Source: Deroplatys truncata
Taxonomy: Eukaryota; Arthropoda; Insecta; Mantodea; Mantidae
Assembly (NCBI GenBank): GCA_030765065.1
Contig: CM060989.1
Span: forward strand, 38,865,501 to 38,929,500
Reading direction: 5' to 3'
Length of the DNA stretch: 64,000 nt
Shown: piece by piece, positions 11,560 to 23,414 of the stretch
How positions within the stretch are numbered: the first letter of the stretch is position 1
How the letters are laid out: every line of letters starts with the position of its first letter
Program-made: the position numbers and the translations under genes
The notes under the pieces: generated by a model
Seen by the model: only the letters and a program-made list of their open reading frames with translations
The model's database searches: none
What the model was told of the DNA's origin: nothing

Positions 11560-12760
11560 CTTCTTTTGCTCCTCCTCCTCCTTCTCCAAGCATTAAACCT
11601 TTCTAAGGCTTGTTGCATGCTCCAAAAGTTTAAATTATTGATTTATCCATCGTTTCCTGGGTCTTCCAACATTTTGATTTCCTTTAGGTATGTAGTAGAG
11701 TATTTTCCATGGATAGCGTTCCTCATTCATTCTCTCTACATGTTCTAGCCACTTTTGTCTGTACTACTCTTCATTTAGGTTAAAGATCTTTAATTGCTTT
11801 CTTATGACATAATGTTTTATTCTCTCTCTTCTAGTGACTCCTAATACTGTTCTTAAAAATCTCATTTCTGCTGCCTTAATCTGCTATTATCTCTATTTGT
11901 CATTGTCCAAGTTTCGCTACTATATAAAGCAACTGGAACTGCCATAGTTTTATAAAACTTCATCATCATATCTTTTCTCACTTTATTTTTTAAAGTTCTT
12001 TTTAATTGTGCCACATATTTTTGAAAAATTTTCTATTTTAGTTCTAATATCTGCTTCTTTAATATATGATATTGAAGATCCTAAAAATATAAATGCATTT
12101 ACTTGCTCAATTATATTATTATCTAATATAAATTTAAATCTCAACAGATGGGTTCTGTGAAAAGCCATGGATTTAGTTTTAAATTATAATTAAAAGCTAT
12201 TTAATGTAGTTCAAATAATGCTCTTTGTATTGTATCTTTATTATCAGAAATGATTACTTTGTCATCAGCATATACGAGTGTCATTACAAAATTTTTCCTA
12301 TTATAATCAGAAGTCGCATTTAAAATTTTTAGCTGCTGTTTCCATTCACGGATTGCGTTGTTAAATATAAATTAAATAAAATGGATGATGTACTACACCC
12401 TTGTCTTACTCCGATATTATTATCTGTTGTCTTAAAATTCCCATTTTTTTTTGTTTAATACATATGTTTGAACCCTTATATATTTCTTTAAATATCTCCA
12501 CAATATGATTTGGTATTCCTTTATTAGCCATTATCTCCCATAATTTTCTTCTTTTTACTCTTTCAAATGCCTTTATAAAATCTATAAATATTATATACAT
12601 TGTGCAGTTAAACTCTCTCCTCTTTTCTATTATTTGTTTAATTATAAATATATTATCGATGCATGACCTTCCTTACCTAAATCCCCTATTGACATAAATT
12701 ATGAATTTTGAATAAATAATAATACTAAAGACTAAATAAATAATACATATTTCCCCTAGC
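11560..12760 (-). mobile_element. RTE-like LINE remnant (reverse transcriptase region)
   Basis: Read on the minus strand, broken frames give reverse transcriptase motifs in order. A FIDFIKAFERVKRRKLWEIM block (about 12540-12590) corresponds to the first catalytic aspartate. A VRQGC motif lies near 12400 and a Y.DDK-type block near 12260. Downstream comes ALYSSETWTMTNRD (about 11900-11930), typical of the C-terminal part of RTE/craniofacial-development-like ORFs. The copy has many stops and frameshifts, and the endonuclease domain is absent, so it is a 5'-truncated dead copy. Confidence 0.8.
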
Positions 12761-13084
12761 ATTACTCCTGACTCAATTTTTAAACGAAAAAAGTTTTCTC
12801 ACAACCACTTAAGGTGTACCATCGTTTGTCAACATCGCTGTGTGTGACAGTTAAGAGTACATTCACATGACTTCAAAGTCAAGAAAATGGTATAATGCAA
12901 ACTACTAACCAGTTTATGATGCCTGTTGTACTATCATTAACAACAGGTTGTAAACCCTATGACATGAAATTAAGTTAAATATTTCAAACACAAAGTTCAG
13001 ATAAATCCACCAAATCCTAATTAGGCTGCCTAATTAAAATTTGCCAGTAATGGTATATTAGGATAACCTGACAAAATAGATACA
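12761..13084. other. no recognisable feature
   Basis: Short AT-rich spacer between the LINE remnant and the A-B repeat; nothing supported. Confidence 0.4.
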
Positions 13085-14042
13085 TTTTTTGTTACTTTCT
13101 CTACTACGTAGAGTAAGTAGAGGAAGTATTGCATTCCACCCAAAAATTTGATACCAAGATTTCACCGAAAATATATGTTTTGAGAACCCCTGAATCCAAA
13201 AAAAGCATTTTTGGAAACATGTCCATGTGTGTGTTGTGTGTGTGTCTGTGAACAGCATAACTCAGAAACTAACAGTCGGATAAACACCAAACTTGGCATT
13301 TACGTTCAGTATCTTCCAGAGATGCGACACAAAGGTTTTCAAGAAAATCCCCCCACCCCGGATTACCCTTTACATGGAACATTTTTCAAAAATTTTAATT
13401 TTCTCCAAAATGGCTCTAACGATTTTGATTAAAATATAATATGTTTAAGATATTTTCATGACAAATAAAATGTATATCTTGAATTTTCTGGGAATGTCTC
13501 CAAAAGTAGACTTTTGCATAACTGGTAAACCATAAGAGATAAGACAAAATTTTACTACACAAAAAATGTAGATCGCGTTAAAATACACTATGTCATACAC
13601 ATTTCTTTTGTTGAGTGAACCATTTTCGAGATATTGCTTGTTATTCCCTTAAATTTTTCAATACTTATTTTCTCAAATGGGAATTCGTTATTCATTTCTG
13701 TGTCTTGGATATGCAAAGAGTATTAACCTGTGGCAAAGAGAATGGTGCTGCACCTAGCAACCAGCTATTAAGAGATATGTCGATGCTTAAAGGCTACTGT
13801 ATTTCTATATTGCCCTTGCAAATACAAAACAAGGGGAACATAGTACACCTTATGCGGTAGTCAAATATTTTTAGAACTGGTCGCTATGTGTAAAATGTAA
13901 TTCTCTATGCATGTCAAAAGATTGTTTCTGCAAATGTTTATCTCGATTAATATGAAATAGATGGAGAATAAGAGTTTGTAAAAATAGTTTGTACAAGAGT
14001 AGAGAAAGTCATGTGAGTTTAACACATCAGATTTTTTTTATT
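13085..14042 (-). repeat. single-copy A-B composite repeat
   Basis: On the minus strand this runs from the A-type start (AATCTGATGTGTTAAACTCA, read inward from 14035) through one A module and one B module to the B terminus (GTAGAGAAAGTAAC, ending near 13090). It is the simplest arrangement of the modules that are multiplied at 2128-4152. The outer parts carry ACTTTCTCTACT near each end in opposite orientation, a possible imperfect terminal inverted repeat. A short TG microsatellite sits at about 13226-13252. Confidence 0.8.
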
Positions 14043-16014
14043 TTGATTTAATTTCATTGTATATGAAGACAGTGAAAGCAAATCTAGGTTGAAAATTGCA
14101 ATTACAGTACTTATAATTTAGAAAAACTATTGTCTTTAAGTTCAAACCTACTTTCATTAAATGGACTGTTAATGGTGGCACTTTACATTCACTGCAACAT
14201 GAGGTGTAGCACTTCTTAGTATTAAAAAAATCACAAATCCTTGCTATTATTTTGTTTATTTATTGGATAACAAACAATTTAGGAAAAAGCATGTCTGTAA
14301 TTATATTCAGCTATTAACAAGGAATCACTAAAAAAATAAAAAAAAAAAAAACTAATACACTGAAATAACTGCCTAACACAGACTTCACTTTTTCTGAAAA
14401 TTCAGAACATGTTTCCAGCAATAGTCCCCAATGTTTTAGTTAATTTTTCAACTTATGTTGAAATAAAACTCCAAATTGTAAGGAATGTTCGATATTATAC
14501 GACAATAAATTGTTGTACAGGTGAGAAAGCTTTGTACAATATTAATAATGTTCCTGGAGGTGCTCACTTCACCTCAAAATACTCAAATTCTCTTGACTCT
14601 ATGCTTTGGATATATGCCAGCGTAGCTCTGGTAGCTTGAGACGGTGACTGCGCTAAACAAAAGAAAGAAGAGTAAACCTAATTAACGCTTTAGTAATTAA
14701 GTAATAAGGTTTATAAAAGTACTTGGAAGGTGATGGACTTTGCATCCACAACATCCATGACTGATATTTCATCATTAATTGCTGTTTAATCAAGAGTTTG
14801 AAGTATAAAATATCCCGTTATTTTTAATATACTCTATGTTCCTTTGCAGCATCTATTTGCTCATTACTCAGCAACACAGAGCAAAACATTCTTTAATTTT
14901 GTAAATATGGCACTGTATTTTCATTTATTTGCTATAAAAACTTACTTTCTTATTTAAATTTTTTTTTACTTAATCTGAAAACTCAACGTTTTACAAAGAA
15001 ATATTTTCTGTGTAAAGATATCACAAGCTGTTTATAACTTAAACTAAATATCAAGTAAACCAATGCTAAGACAGTGCACACTGCAACAACTTATTAAGTA
15101 TGTATCCATTACCGATGTTTTACATTTTTCTTTACCAAAGTTTGGAATTTTAAATGATTTCTTTGTGCAGTTTGCAAAAGTGTTTAATCTTAGCATATAG
15201 TGCTAGGCTATGGCATAATGCTGTTCTAGAAGTGTTTATGGTTGTGTGTAATATTACCTCACAATAGAAAAAGAAAGACAAAAACATAATTTATAAAGAT
15301 GTGGCAACAACTTTGCCATTAGCTTATGAGAGCAAAATGGAAATTCGGGTAAATATAACTCACTACAAATACTAGACGAAGGAAATCGGTGCCATAATCC
15401 TGAGTATACTACTTCTGGAGGTGTTGAGCAGGAGAATGAGCTGCAGCAGCCCATATATAAAAAAATGGACAATTCTGAAATTCAAAGAATGCAAAAATGA
15501 ATTTAATATTTAAATGGGAAGGGAAAGCCTTTCAATTCTAGCTTTCTAACAACTGTAAAGCACAACTAGAATACCAAATACACTTTTTATTTTTCACTAG
15601 TATTTCACTCGTTAAATGACTAGTATTATTAGTGTTATCTGCATAGGTTAACCAGATTTGAACTACAGCTGATTTACAAAATGTGATATTAGTCGTGAGT
15701 ATTCAATACAATTTTATTTTGAAAAGAAATGTATATGTAATGCATTTCTGGTTATGTTTTGGATTTAATTTTGGTTATTCTATATTATTTATTATATTCA
15801 TACATCCTACTTACCAACACAGGCCGTTGAAAAACATAGATCACTTCCTTCTTGCTGCTCATACATTCTTGTATGCCTTTCAAATCCTGCCAATGTTACT
15901 AAATCAAAGAATTTTCTTCTCAAATTTATACTTTTGCATTCTTAAAAATACAATCCCAGCTTTAAAATTTCGTCTCAAATCGGATGCACTTAGCCAGCCA
16001 TAGGTTTTTTTGGC
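14043..16014. other. unassigned AT-rich region
   Basis: Nothing recognised on either strand in about 2 kb. Frames of 72-106 codons (for example 15683-16003 on plus, 15254-15472 on minus) have no family resemblance. Confidence 0.4.
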
Positions 16015-16553
16015 TAATTTGCTTTAAGGTGGTCTTCATTAAAAATGCTAAAAAATGCAAGGAATGGAGTACCTTAAGAGTGAATTTATAAGTAGATGTG
16101 ATCTCGTCAATACCTGGTGCCCACCTCTTTTAGATGTTTTACTTTTATAGGAAAATTGCAATATGAACACAACAAACATAGCCATCTTCCCGCTAACACA
16201 CATACTGCCAACCTAAATAAGAAGTAAAATCCGCGAAATAAGCGATGTTGTTATTACTACTTCATTTTGTATTGACTTTTGGAAGGAATTTCTGCCGAAG
16301 TGAATCATTCGAGTTTTAGACACGCAGATCCCTCGGCTATGCTCTGTCATCGCTTCGCAGTTGTGTTACACTCCTCTCCTTCTAAAAAACATCCCTCGGC
16401 TACACCTTGAGGCTGAGTATCTTACCGGCTTTGGCAGCATTAGTTATTCATATGTTGCCAGCATTGCGTTAGCCCTAGAGAATGACATAGTGACATCTGT
16501 AAGACATATAAGACCACTTCCATCGCTGTTGAAGACCACCTAAAAGCAATTTA
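16015..16553. mobile_element. MITE-like element, core shared with 18229-18712
   Basis: The ends form an inverted repeat of about 23 bp: TTGCTTTAAGGTGGTCTTCA on the left, and the reverse complement with a few changes on the right. The core (about 16130-16470) matches the core of the element at 18229-18712. Shared segments include GGAGTTTTAGAC-like, ATCCCTCGGCTA and GGCTGAGTATCTTACCGGCT. The terminal repeats of the two elements are different. No coding capacity and no clear target duplication. Confidence 0.75.
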
Positions 16554-17645
16554 CCCGTAAAATGATATATCAAATTTTGGACTACATAGTGTTATTTTTA
16601 AAATCATTTAATATTCAATACATCAGTTTAGAATAATTGTATTGACAGCTTTGAATGTTACACATACCGGCTGCAGTGTGTCATCTAGCATGTACATTTG
16701 GATGCAATAGGCACATGCAGCGCTCAAAATGTACCTTCGGGTGGTCGCTGCTGCACCAGAAGCTACCAAACCAGTTGATATACGCGGGCGATACTGTCTA
16801 AACATAGCATTTGTTGCTGTTCATTTTTACATTTAGCAAGGGGGGTTCCAAAGCTGTAAAAATACAGGACTACTACGCAGCCTGACACTGATTAAGGGGG
16901 AAGGTTACAAAATTCTCTACAAGTCTAACGGATTTTAATATTGGAAAGCCCTAATTATATTTCATTTAATACATATTATGTTATAGTCGGTAATGTTGTT
17001 CTTGAGTTCGACGTGTCATGGTGAGTTCCACACGTCAGGCAGGCTACGCTGTAGAAAAAACATGGCTAAAATTTCGCGAATGTGTGGCATTTAGCTTTTT
17101 AAATGCCCCAAAGTTGTTTAAGTACTTCTGGTTATGTATTCTGGCGCGATTTATTGAATTGATTATGTATTCTGGCATGATTTTGTCAGTAGTCAACAAT
17201 CAACATGAATAACCTAAGCATCGTTGCAGAGAATGAGATCTATGACGCTGTCCTAATGGAAAATTGGGACATAGAACAACTTGCAGAAGAGCTAGCAAGC
17301 TTAGGAGGCAGTTCAGCACTTCTCATGAGCTCTTCAACTCATACTTGCATGAGTTCATGTACAGGAACAGCTGTCCCAATTGGAGAGTTTCAGAATTTTA
17401 TTGTGACACACTCCGAGAATTATCCTGCGACATAACATCTTCGCAGCTCTCTTTTGGTTCGTCTTCTAACTCAGAACTTCCTTTTCAACTTTCTTTTCTT
17501 CCAGTATTTTATATTTTTTTATTGTCTATCCTCAGAACTTCATCTTTCTTCTACATCCGTTGTCCTTATATGCATCGATGAAAAATAGCCTTTATTAAGG
17601 CAAACAATTGCATGGTGAAAGAGCAGATATGTCCTTGGACATAAT
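16554..17645. other. unassigned region
   Basis: Contains a segment at about 16810-16890 resembling the tail at 31040-31100 (TTTTTACAT..TTAGCAAGG.GGGTTC), so part is old transposon tail. Two overlapping plus frames at 17205-17581 look mildly non-random (MNNLSIVAENEIYDAVLMEN...) but match nothing I know. Confidence 0.35.
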
Positions 17646-17679
17646 TATAGTAGTATTCATTATTGTTTAATTGCATTAC

Positions 17680-18010
17680 ATTTGCTTATTGCTTCGCGGT
17701 AATTATTTCGTTGTTATATTTGTTTACTGCTACGTGATAATTTAGTTCTGTTATATTTGTTTACTGCTACGCGGTAATTATTTAGCCATATTGCATTTGC
17801 TTACTCTTGCACAGTAATCATTCAGTTGTATTACATTTATTTAGTAGTGCACGAGCGCTAATGGTCATTACTAAACGCCAAGCATTAGACAATAACAATA
17901 TTTTTTACCGCTTCGCGAGGTTATTATATAATTTGATTGCATTTGTTTACTGTTTCGCGGTTAATACTCAATTTTATTGCATTTATTACTATTTCGCGCT
18001 TTTCTATTAC
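17680..18010. repeat. degenerate tandem repeat, 37-41 bp period
   Basis: A unit of the form TTTGTTTACTGCTACGCGGTAATTATTT recurs with landmarks at about 17691, 17729, 17766 and 17806, and in more degenerate form at about 17910, 17950 and 17990. The conserved part is the TTCGCGG / TACGCGG core, which is GC-rich in an AT-rich setting. Confidence 0.75.
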
Positions 18011-18228
18011 AACAGTGTGTAACAGTTCGCAACAATACCACACTGTTTCCGGTTTTACTAATGCGATAGCGTTGGTACCTGACATTGCACATTTACATCG
18101 TCCGCCATGACACGTCGACCTCTTGGAGCAACATTACCTTGAGTCCTATATTTAATTTGGGTTTTTCTTAATTACTTTGGTCTTCATTCAAAACGTTAAT
18201 AAAAGCTAAAAGAAAGAGAATAAATTAT

Positions 18229-18712
18229 CCCTCGTTTGTGTCACTTTTGCCCGCATTAGGAATAAGGAAGTGAAAAAGCAATGAAATTACTTACCTTAGG
18301 AGTGATTTTAGAACATGATGTGGTTTCTCCAATATCTAGTACCCACCTGTTTTAAGTGTTTTATTTATATAGGCAAATAGCGTTAGGAAGCAAACAAACG
18401 TAGCCATTTTTCCATGCAAAGTGGGTACTGCCAACCTAAATAATCAGTGAAATGCACTGAATATGCGATGTGCTGTTGTTTTGTGAACGTGAATCATTGG
18501 AGTTTTAGACGCGCAGATCCCTGAGCTACGCTCTGTCGTCGCTTCGCAGGCGTCGGCCGCAACTTGCTGCACTCCTCTCCTTCTAAAAACATCCCTCGGC
18601 TACGCTTTGAGGCTGAGTATCTTACCGGCTTCGGTGGCATTATTCATATGTTGGCAGCATTACGTTAGAGCAGCGCAAGACCTAATGTGGGCAAAAGTAA
18701 CACAAACGAGGG
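18229..18712. mobile_element. MITE-like element with 32-bp terminal inverted repeats
   Basis: The left end CCCTCGTTTGTGTCACTTTT continues to CATTAGG and is matched by the reverse complement of the right end over about 32 bp with three mismatches. The interior is homologous to the element at 16015-16553, but the ends differ completely. There is no open frame of note. I could not identify a target duplication with confidence. Confidence 0.8.
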
Positions 18713-19221
18713 AAACAGTATGACAATTTACCCAAATTTAGGATAGCTCTAAAAGCTATTTAAAATTATCAGGAATAGGCATTTATATTTGCGTCATAAC
18801 CTAAAAGCCCTTCCAATTTAATTTAAAATTCTTAATTGTTCACGCAAATAAGTTCATACATTTTCAATTTAACATATTGCAACCATTTCAATAATATAAT
18901 CAAATGAAACCGAATAAATTAATTGTTTTACTTCGCGACGTTGGCTCACTAAAGCAACGCCTATAAAAGCAGAAACGGTTCCTATTGATTTTCAATCAAC
19001 CATGGGAGAGTTAAGACTAATCCACAAGAGCTATTGTCGAAGATCAGTGAAATATAACATTTGTTGTAAAGAAAGTACTATATGTTGAGATAAATATGAC
19101 GATACAAAAAATACAAATTTGAAATTTCCAAAAGAATGAAAAATTGAAACCATAGCTGAATTACAATACATTCAACCAAATACTCACCTTTTGGACGATA
19201 ATTAATTTAATTATAAAGATT
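18713..19221. other. no recognisable feature
   Basis: AT-rich spacer; nothing supported. Confidence 0.4.
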
Positions 19222-19235
19222 TGTCTCCTCAAAAC

Positions 19236-19613
19236 AGGCGGCGCCGTGGCCGAGTGGTTAGACCGCTCGCCTCCCACCGAGGCGGACCGGGGTCAATCCC
19301 AGGGACCTGCATGTGGGATTTGTGGTGGACGAAGCGGCGTCTGGGCGGGTTTTCTCCGGGTTCTCCGGTTTCCCCCGCCATTCATTCCACCAACTGCTCC
19401 ATCATCACCTTTCCTTTCATCCATTTCACCAACAGTTCGTTTCATCTACTTCCTTCATCCCATACCAGGCATCGGGCTGATCACCCATCCTGGATGCTCT
19501 GTCTGATCCATGAGTATCTGCTCCTCGACGGGCCTCTGACCCCAGGCACCCGCTTGTAAGTCCTGGGGGATGTAAGTCCTACATAAGAGGAGGGTAAACA
19601 GATAATGAATGAA
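19236..19613 (+). mobile_element. tRNA-derived SINE with 14-bp target duplication
   Basis: A tRNA-like head (GGCCGAGTGGTTAGACCGC A box, GGGTCAATCCC B box, in about 19240-19310) is followed by a pyrimidine-rich body and a tail of AATG repeats. The perfect 14-bp duplication TGTCTCCTCAAAAC flanks it at 19222-19235 and 19614-19627, proving insertion by target-primed reverse transcription. A related copy lies on the minus strand at 25724-26110. Open frames through the SINE (112 and 86 codons) are chance. Confidence 0.92.
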
Positions 19614-19627
19614 TGTCTCCTCAAAAC

Positions 19628-20713
19628 CTTAATGACCGAGGTTCAAAATTCTCATACTTTGGTGTTTTGTGCATTTAAGACTGTTCAAATTCTCGTACAC
19701 AATTAACGAGACTAGCTCGCCATCTACGAGAAAGTACCAACATTAAAACAAATTACGGCGCCCCAACAGTAACAGACGGCAGTGCAAAACAGCAAATTTC
19801 AAATCGGCGCTTTTGAATTGATGCAAAGCACGGCAGATTCCGTTACAAGTCTATGAATTTGACTTTTTAATGTTAGACAATTATTAACCATACTTATAAC
19901 TTCCAATGATGACCAAATCATCCAGTTACTATAAGCATGCTATCAAAAACTGATTTGATTTTATTCATATTCAAAAAAAAAAAAAACTTACAAAATCGCT
20001 GTACACTTAGAAACCTTAAAGTGAACAGCATAATAAAATGCATAAAACAAAATGGAAGAGAAGTTAGGTGTTGAATACAAAAATCTGATTTATTATTTGG
20101 CGGTGAGGATACATTTTTATAGAAGTATGCTATATCAGTGGAGACATTTTGGTGTTAGGTCTAGCAAGATGTCTGCAATACATTATAATTTAATGAATAT
20201 GTAGTCATCTTAAGAAATACCCTGAGTATGTTATTAAGTACACTTTGCTGATACAGAAAAACACAAAATAGCTATACATACAGAGCCTTCATTTGGATGC
20301 ATGGCCATATTATGGGGAATTGCTTGCCCTGCACTATACTATTTCTAACTTGTTCTGTTCCCCCTTCACTTTCCCTCCTCACCATGTGCCGGCTTATCAG
20401 TTGATGCAAAGTCTATGCTGTACAGTGGTTGATATGTTGTGAAACTACATACTTCAATGTTATAGTGTGTTAATTCTGTTACAATGCCAAAAAATCTGTG
20501 TGCATACTTTACCACACAGAATCTTCATGTAAAATTCCTATGTAGCAAAAAACTCTTGTAGAGAAGTGAGATATTAATTTATAGACAGATTCCCTGCTGT
20601 TTGTGCACCCCACAGAGAAAGGTTCTTAATCTTGTGAACAGATTTAGGGAAACATTCTATTCTTGATAACAGACCAAGATTAAATCACTGTGATCTTACA
20701 GAGAAAAAACCCG
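19628..20713. other. unassigned region
   Basis: About 1.1 kb with no recognised gene or element. Confidence 0.4.
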
Positions 20714-20915
20714 ATCTGATAGTTCACATGACTTTCTCCACCCTTTATTGTATATTAGTGGGTATACAAACTATTTTTACTAAAGCTTATTTTTCTATGT
20801 ACTTCATTTTAATTCAATAAACCATTGCAGAAATAGCTATATTACACATATCATTATAGATACAAAGGGAACAGCAGTGGTCAAATTTTTAAGTACTGGA
20901 CGCTGCAATGAAAGT
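20714..20915 (+). repeat. diverged A module
   Basis: Begins GATCTGATAGTTCACATGACTT and continues with CTATTTTTACTAAAGCTTATTTTTC and a later ATTGCAGAAATA, matching the first A module at 2128 in order. It lacks the following B module. It resembles the fragment at 36574 (both carry ATTAGTGGGTATA), so these two may form a subfamily. Confidence 0.65.
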
Positions 20916-20945
20916 TAGTAATTAAACAAAGATAAAATATTTAAA

Positions 20946-21030
20946 GACTGCCTCTGTAGTTAAGTGGTCAGTGTTCTGGCTTCTCCCCCACAGATCCCCG
21001 GTTCAATTCCTGGCTGGGGCAGGGAATTTT
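20946..21030 (+). mobile_element. tRNA-like SINE head
   Basis: GTAGTTAAGTGGTCAGTGTT resembles an A box, and GGTTCAATTCC at 21000-21010 is a good B box. The spacing fits a tRNA, but stem pairing is poor and the segment continues into AT-rich sequence, so it is a short or truncated SINE rather than a tRNA gene. A degenerate relative may lie near 31440. Confidence 0.55.
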
Positions 21031-21834
21031 TCTTTAACCAGAATTATTCCTTATCCTCCACGTGTCCAGAAGTATGAATATTAGTGTGTTTAAAAGTACA
21101 AAGTATTAAAAATAACCAGCGTTAAGAAACGTTTAACAAGTATAATACCATCACTTGCTTCGCAAGTTAAAGCTGCAAATGACCACAGAAGTTAATGGGA
21201 GCTATACAAACAGGGTGGGGGTCTATGTGCAAATATGCCCCCAAACCCTAAATATGTTTCTATTTTAACAAATATATAATTTAGGTAAACTTTTGACTGA
21301 AAACTTTAATTGAACAAATATCTTTCACAGAAATATCAAGTAGCAGAGCTGATATTTTAAAGTACCTAGTAATTATTAATTATTTGGTAACTGTTAGAAT
21401 TTGTATTTGCTGATTTAACATGCCAAACTACTTTTGTATAAAATACATATACACACAAAAATATGCACTGTTAAACTGTATTTACAAGAAACTGACAGCT
21501 ATAGCACAGAATCAATTAGCAAAAAATTAATAACATATTATATACAAGTTTTCATAAATGCCTTCTTAGAATCACTGTCCAGCTTTTTGTGTGCAAGTGT
21601 GTGTATCTTTATTCACTGTAAGATCTTTTTCTATTTTACTTTTACAAATTCATGACTTCATCAAAATTTAAATTATTAATAATATATTAAAAAATACAAT
21701 GATTTAGATATATACAGAGAAATACAGTAAGACAACAAAAAATGATGACAATAAATAAAAAGAAGCTGTTATGTGCTTCTTTTGTGACTACGTATTCAGA
21801 ATTCTTGCATTCTGTAATGAGATTGCTGAATTAA
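21031..21834. other. no recognisable feature
   Basis: AT-rich sequence; the 73-codon frame at 21434-21655 has no family resemblance. Confidence 0.4.
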
Positions 21835-22428
21835 AAATTTTCATATTTTCTGAACTTAGCAAGACTGTAGTATTTTATTTTATATCTAATTAGTCTATAG
21901 ACACACATACCCTTATATAGTATTGAGCTGATCCTTTTTAGTTGTTCTGGTAGCCTGTAAATGTATTTTACAACTGTATCTTGTAGTGTGTTTATGTACA
22001 TGTTATTTGTATCAAATGAATGAATATAAAACATAGGTACAATCTCAGATATATACAAAATGGACAAATAAAGATATTACTCTGCCAAAAGAGCTGTTTA
22101 CAAGGTGTAGTTTAGACAATTTAACATTTATCTAGTTATTTTCTTCTGTATTAAAACAGACCGCTTATTTCACTGCCAGACCCACCTAAATACACCATAA
22201 GGAGTTGCAGATTGCACATTGAAGAAATATATAATTTTTAACATTTGCGGGTTACAGATGTTTTTAAAATAAATATTACAAAGAAGACTCTATTCATATT
22301 TGTTGTAATATTCTTAATATGTGACTTCAGGTAGAAAAGTTTATATCTATTGTAATTCCCAGAAATTTTGTTTCCTTGTGTACTGTTTTATTATCGTGAG
22401 CAACTTTTGGTGATCCATAATTATACTA

Positions 22429-23176
22429 CAGGGTGTCTACTGCCTTGATTTAAAATTCCAGTATATTTTCAGTATGGGTTTTGACAAAACTCCAGTACTG
22501 CATGGAGTCATATCACAGTAAAAATACAGCAGTATTCATCTTAACCTTTAATTTTTTCTGCAGCATAATATGAAGCTGTGTTTATTATTAGCTGCCATAT
22601 TTGATGTTGCATAGGTGGCTTTTTATATCTCAAATAATGATTTAATTAAACTTACTCTCTGTACTCATGACATTATTCTAAAATGATCTAGAAGATATTT
22701 ATGCTGACTTCTCCCCTTTATCTCTTAGAACTGTAATTTCATTTCATAAAACTCCCATGCTATTCATAATAATGGACCAAAAATCCACTGATATTTCGAG
22801 AAACAGAAATGAGATATCAGCAGATTTTGTACTTCTAATCTTAGCCTTCCTCCTTCTCCTTCCCCTTCCCGCAATAGTCTTCAAAATCCTGGAAATGCCT
22901 GTAAAAATTTAGGGTGAAACATCATTATCAAAATGCTTGAGTCATTTATACATAAGATAAAAAAAATCATGAAAAAACAGATATCATGCAAAACAATAAA
23001 ATTAAAAAATTTCATTAACAAGATCTTGCAACAAACAATCACCTGAAAATTTAATCTAAAATAAATCAATCTTATATGGATATTTCAACCATTTTTCCAG
23101 TATGTAATCAGTAATTTCAGTATATCCAGCATGTAAAAAACATTCAAGTATATTTCCAGTATAAGCAAACACCCTG
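22429..23176. mobile_element. non-autonomous DNA transposon (CAGGGTGT ends) inside the LINE
   Basis: The left end is CAGGGTGTCTACTGCCTTGA and the right end is the inverse of CAGGGTGTTTGCTTATACTG. Both carry the same AATTCCAGTATATTT-like inner segment. The interior has no transposase motif. It sits between two parts of the same LINE frame, so it is a later insertion. The superfamily is uncertain because no target duplication is clear; such ends are seen in hAT-like elements. Confidence 0.6.
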
Positions 23177-23414
23177 CATTATCCCTAATAGAACATCTAA
23201 TGCACCTGCAATGATCTTTTTCTTGAAAATATCAATTTAAGAATAACCATTGTGTAATGTTAAACTTAACTTTGCAGGTCTGTGCATGTATTGCCCTTGA
23301 ATATAGCATTAGCATCATCTATGTACAATACAGCTTCAGAAGTAGAACACTGATGTAGATAAAAAAAATATAAGGGTCCAAGATTGGAGCCTTGAGCAGC
23401 CCTGCGTTTATCTA

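Noticed and set aside
17205..17581. Two overlapping frames as a small host gene
   Set aside because: The first looks mildly non-random but has no recognised domain, and the two frames contradict each other; not enough to call a gene.
19221..19559. 112-codon and 86-codon frames as proline-rich proteins
   Set aside because: They lie within a tRNA-derived SINE proven by its target duplication; the pyrimidine-rich body yields open frames by composition.
20946..21022. Functional tRNA gene
   Set aside because: A and B boxes are present, but the acceptor and anticodon stems do not pair well.
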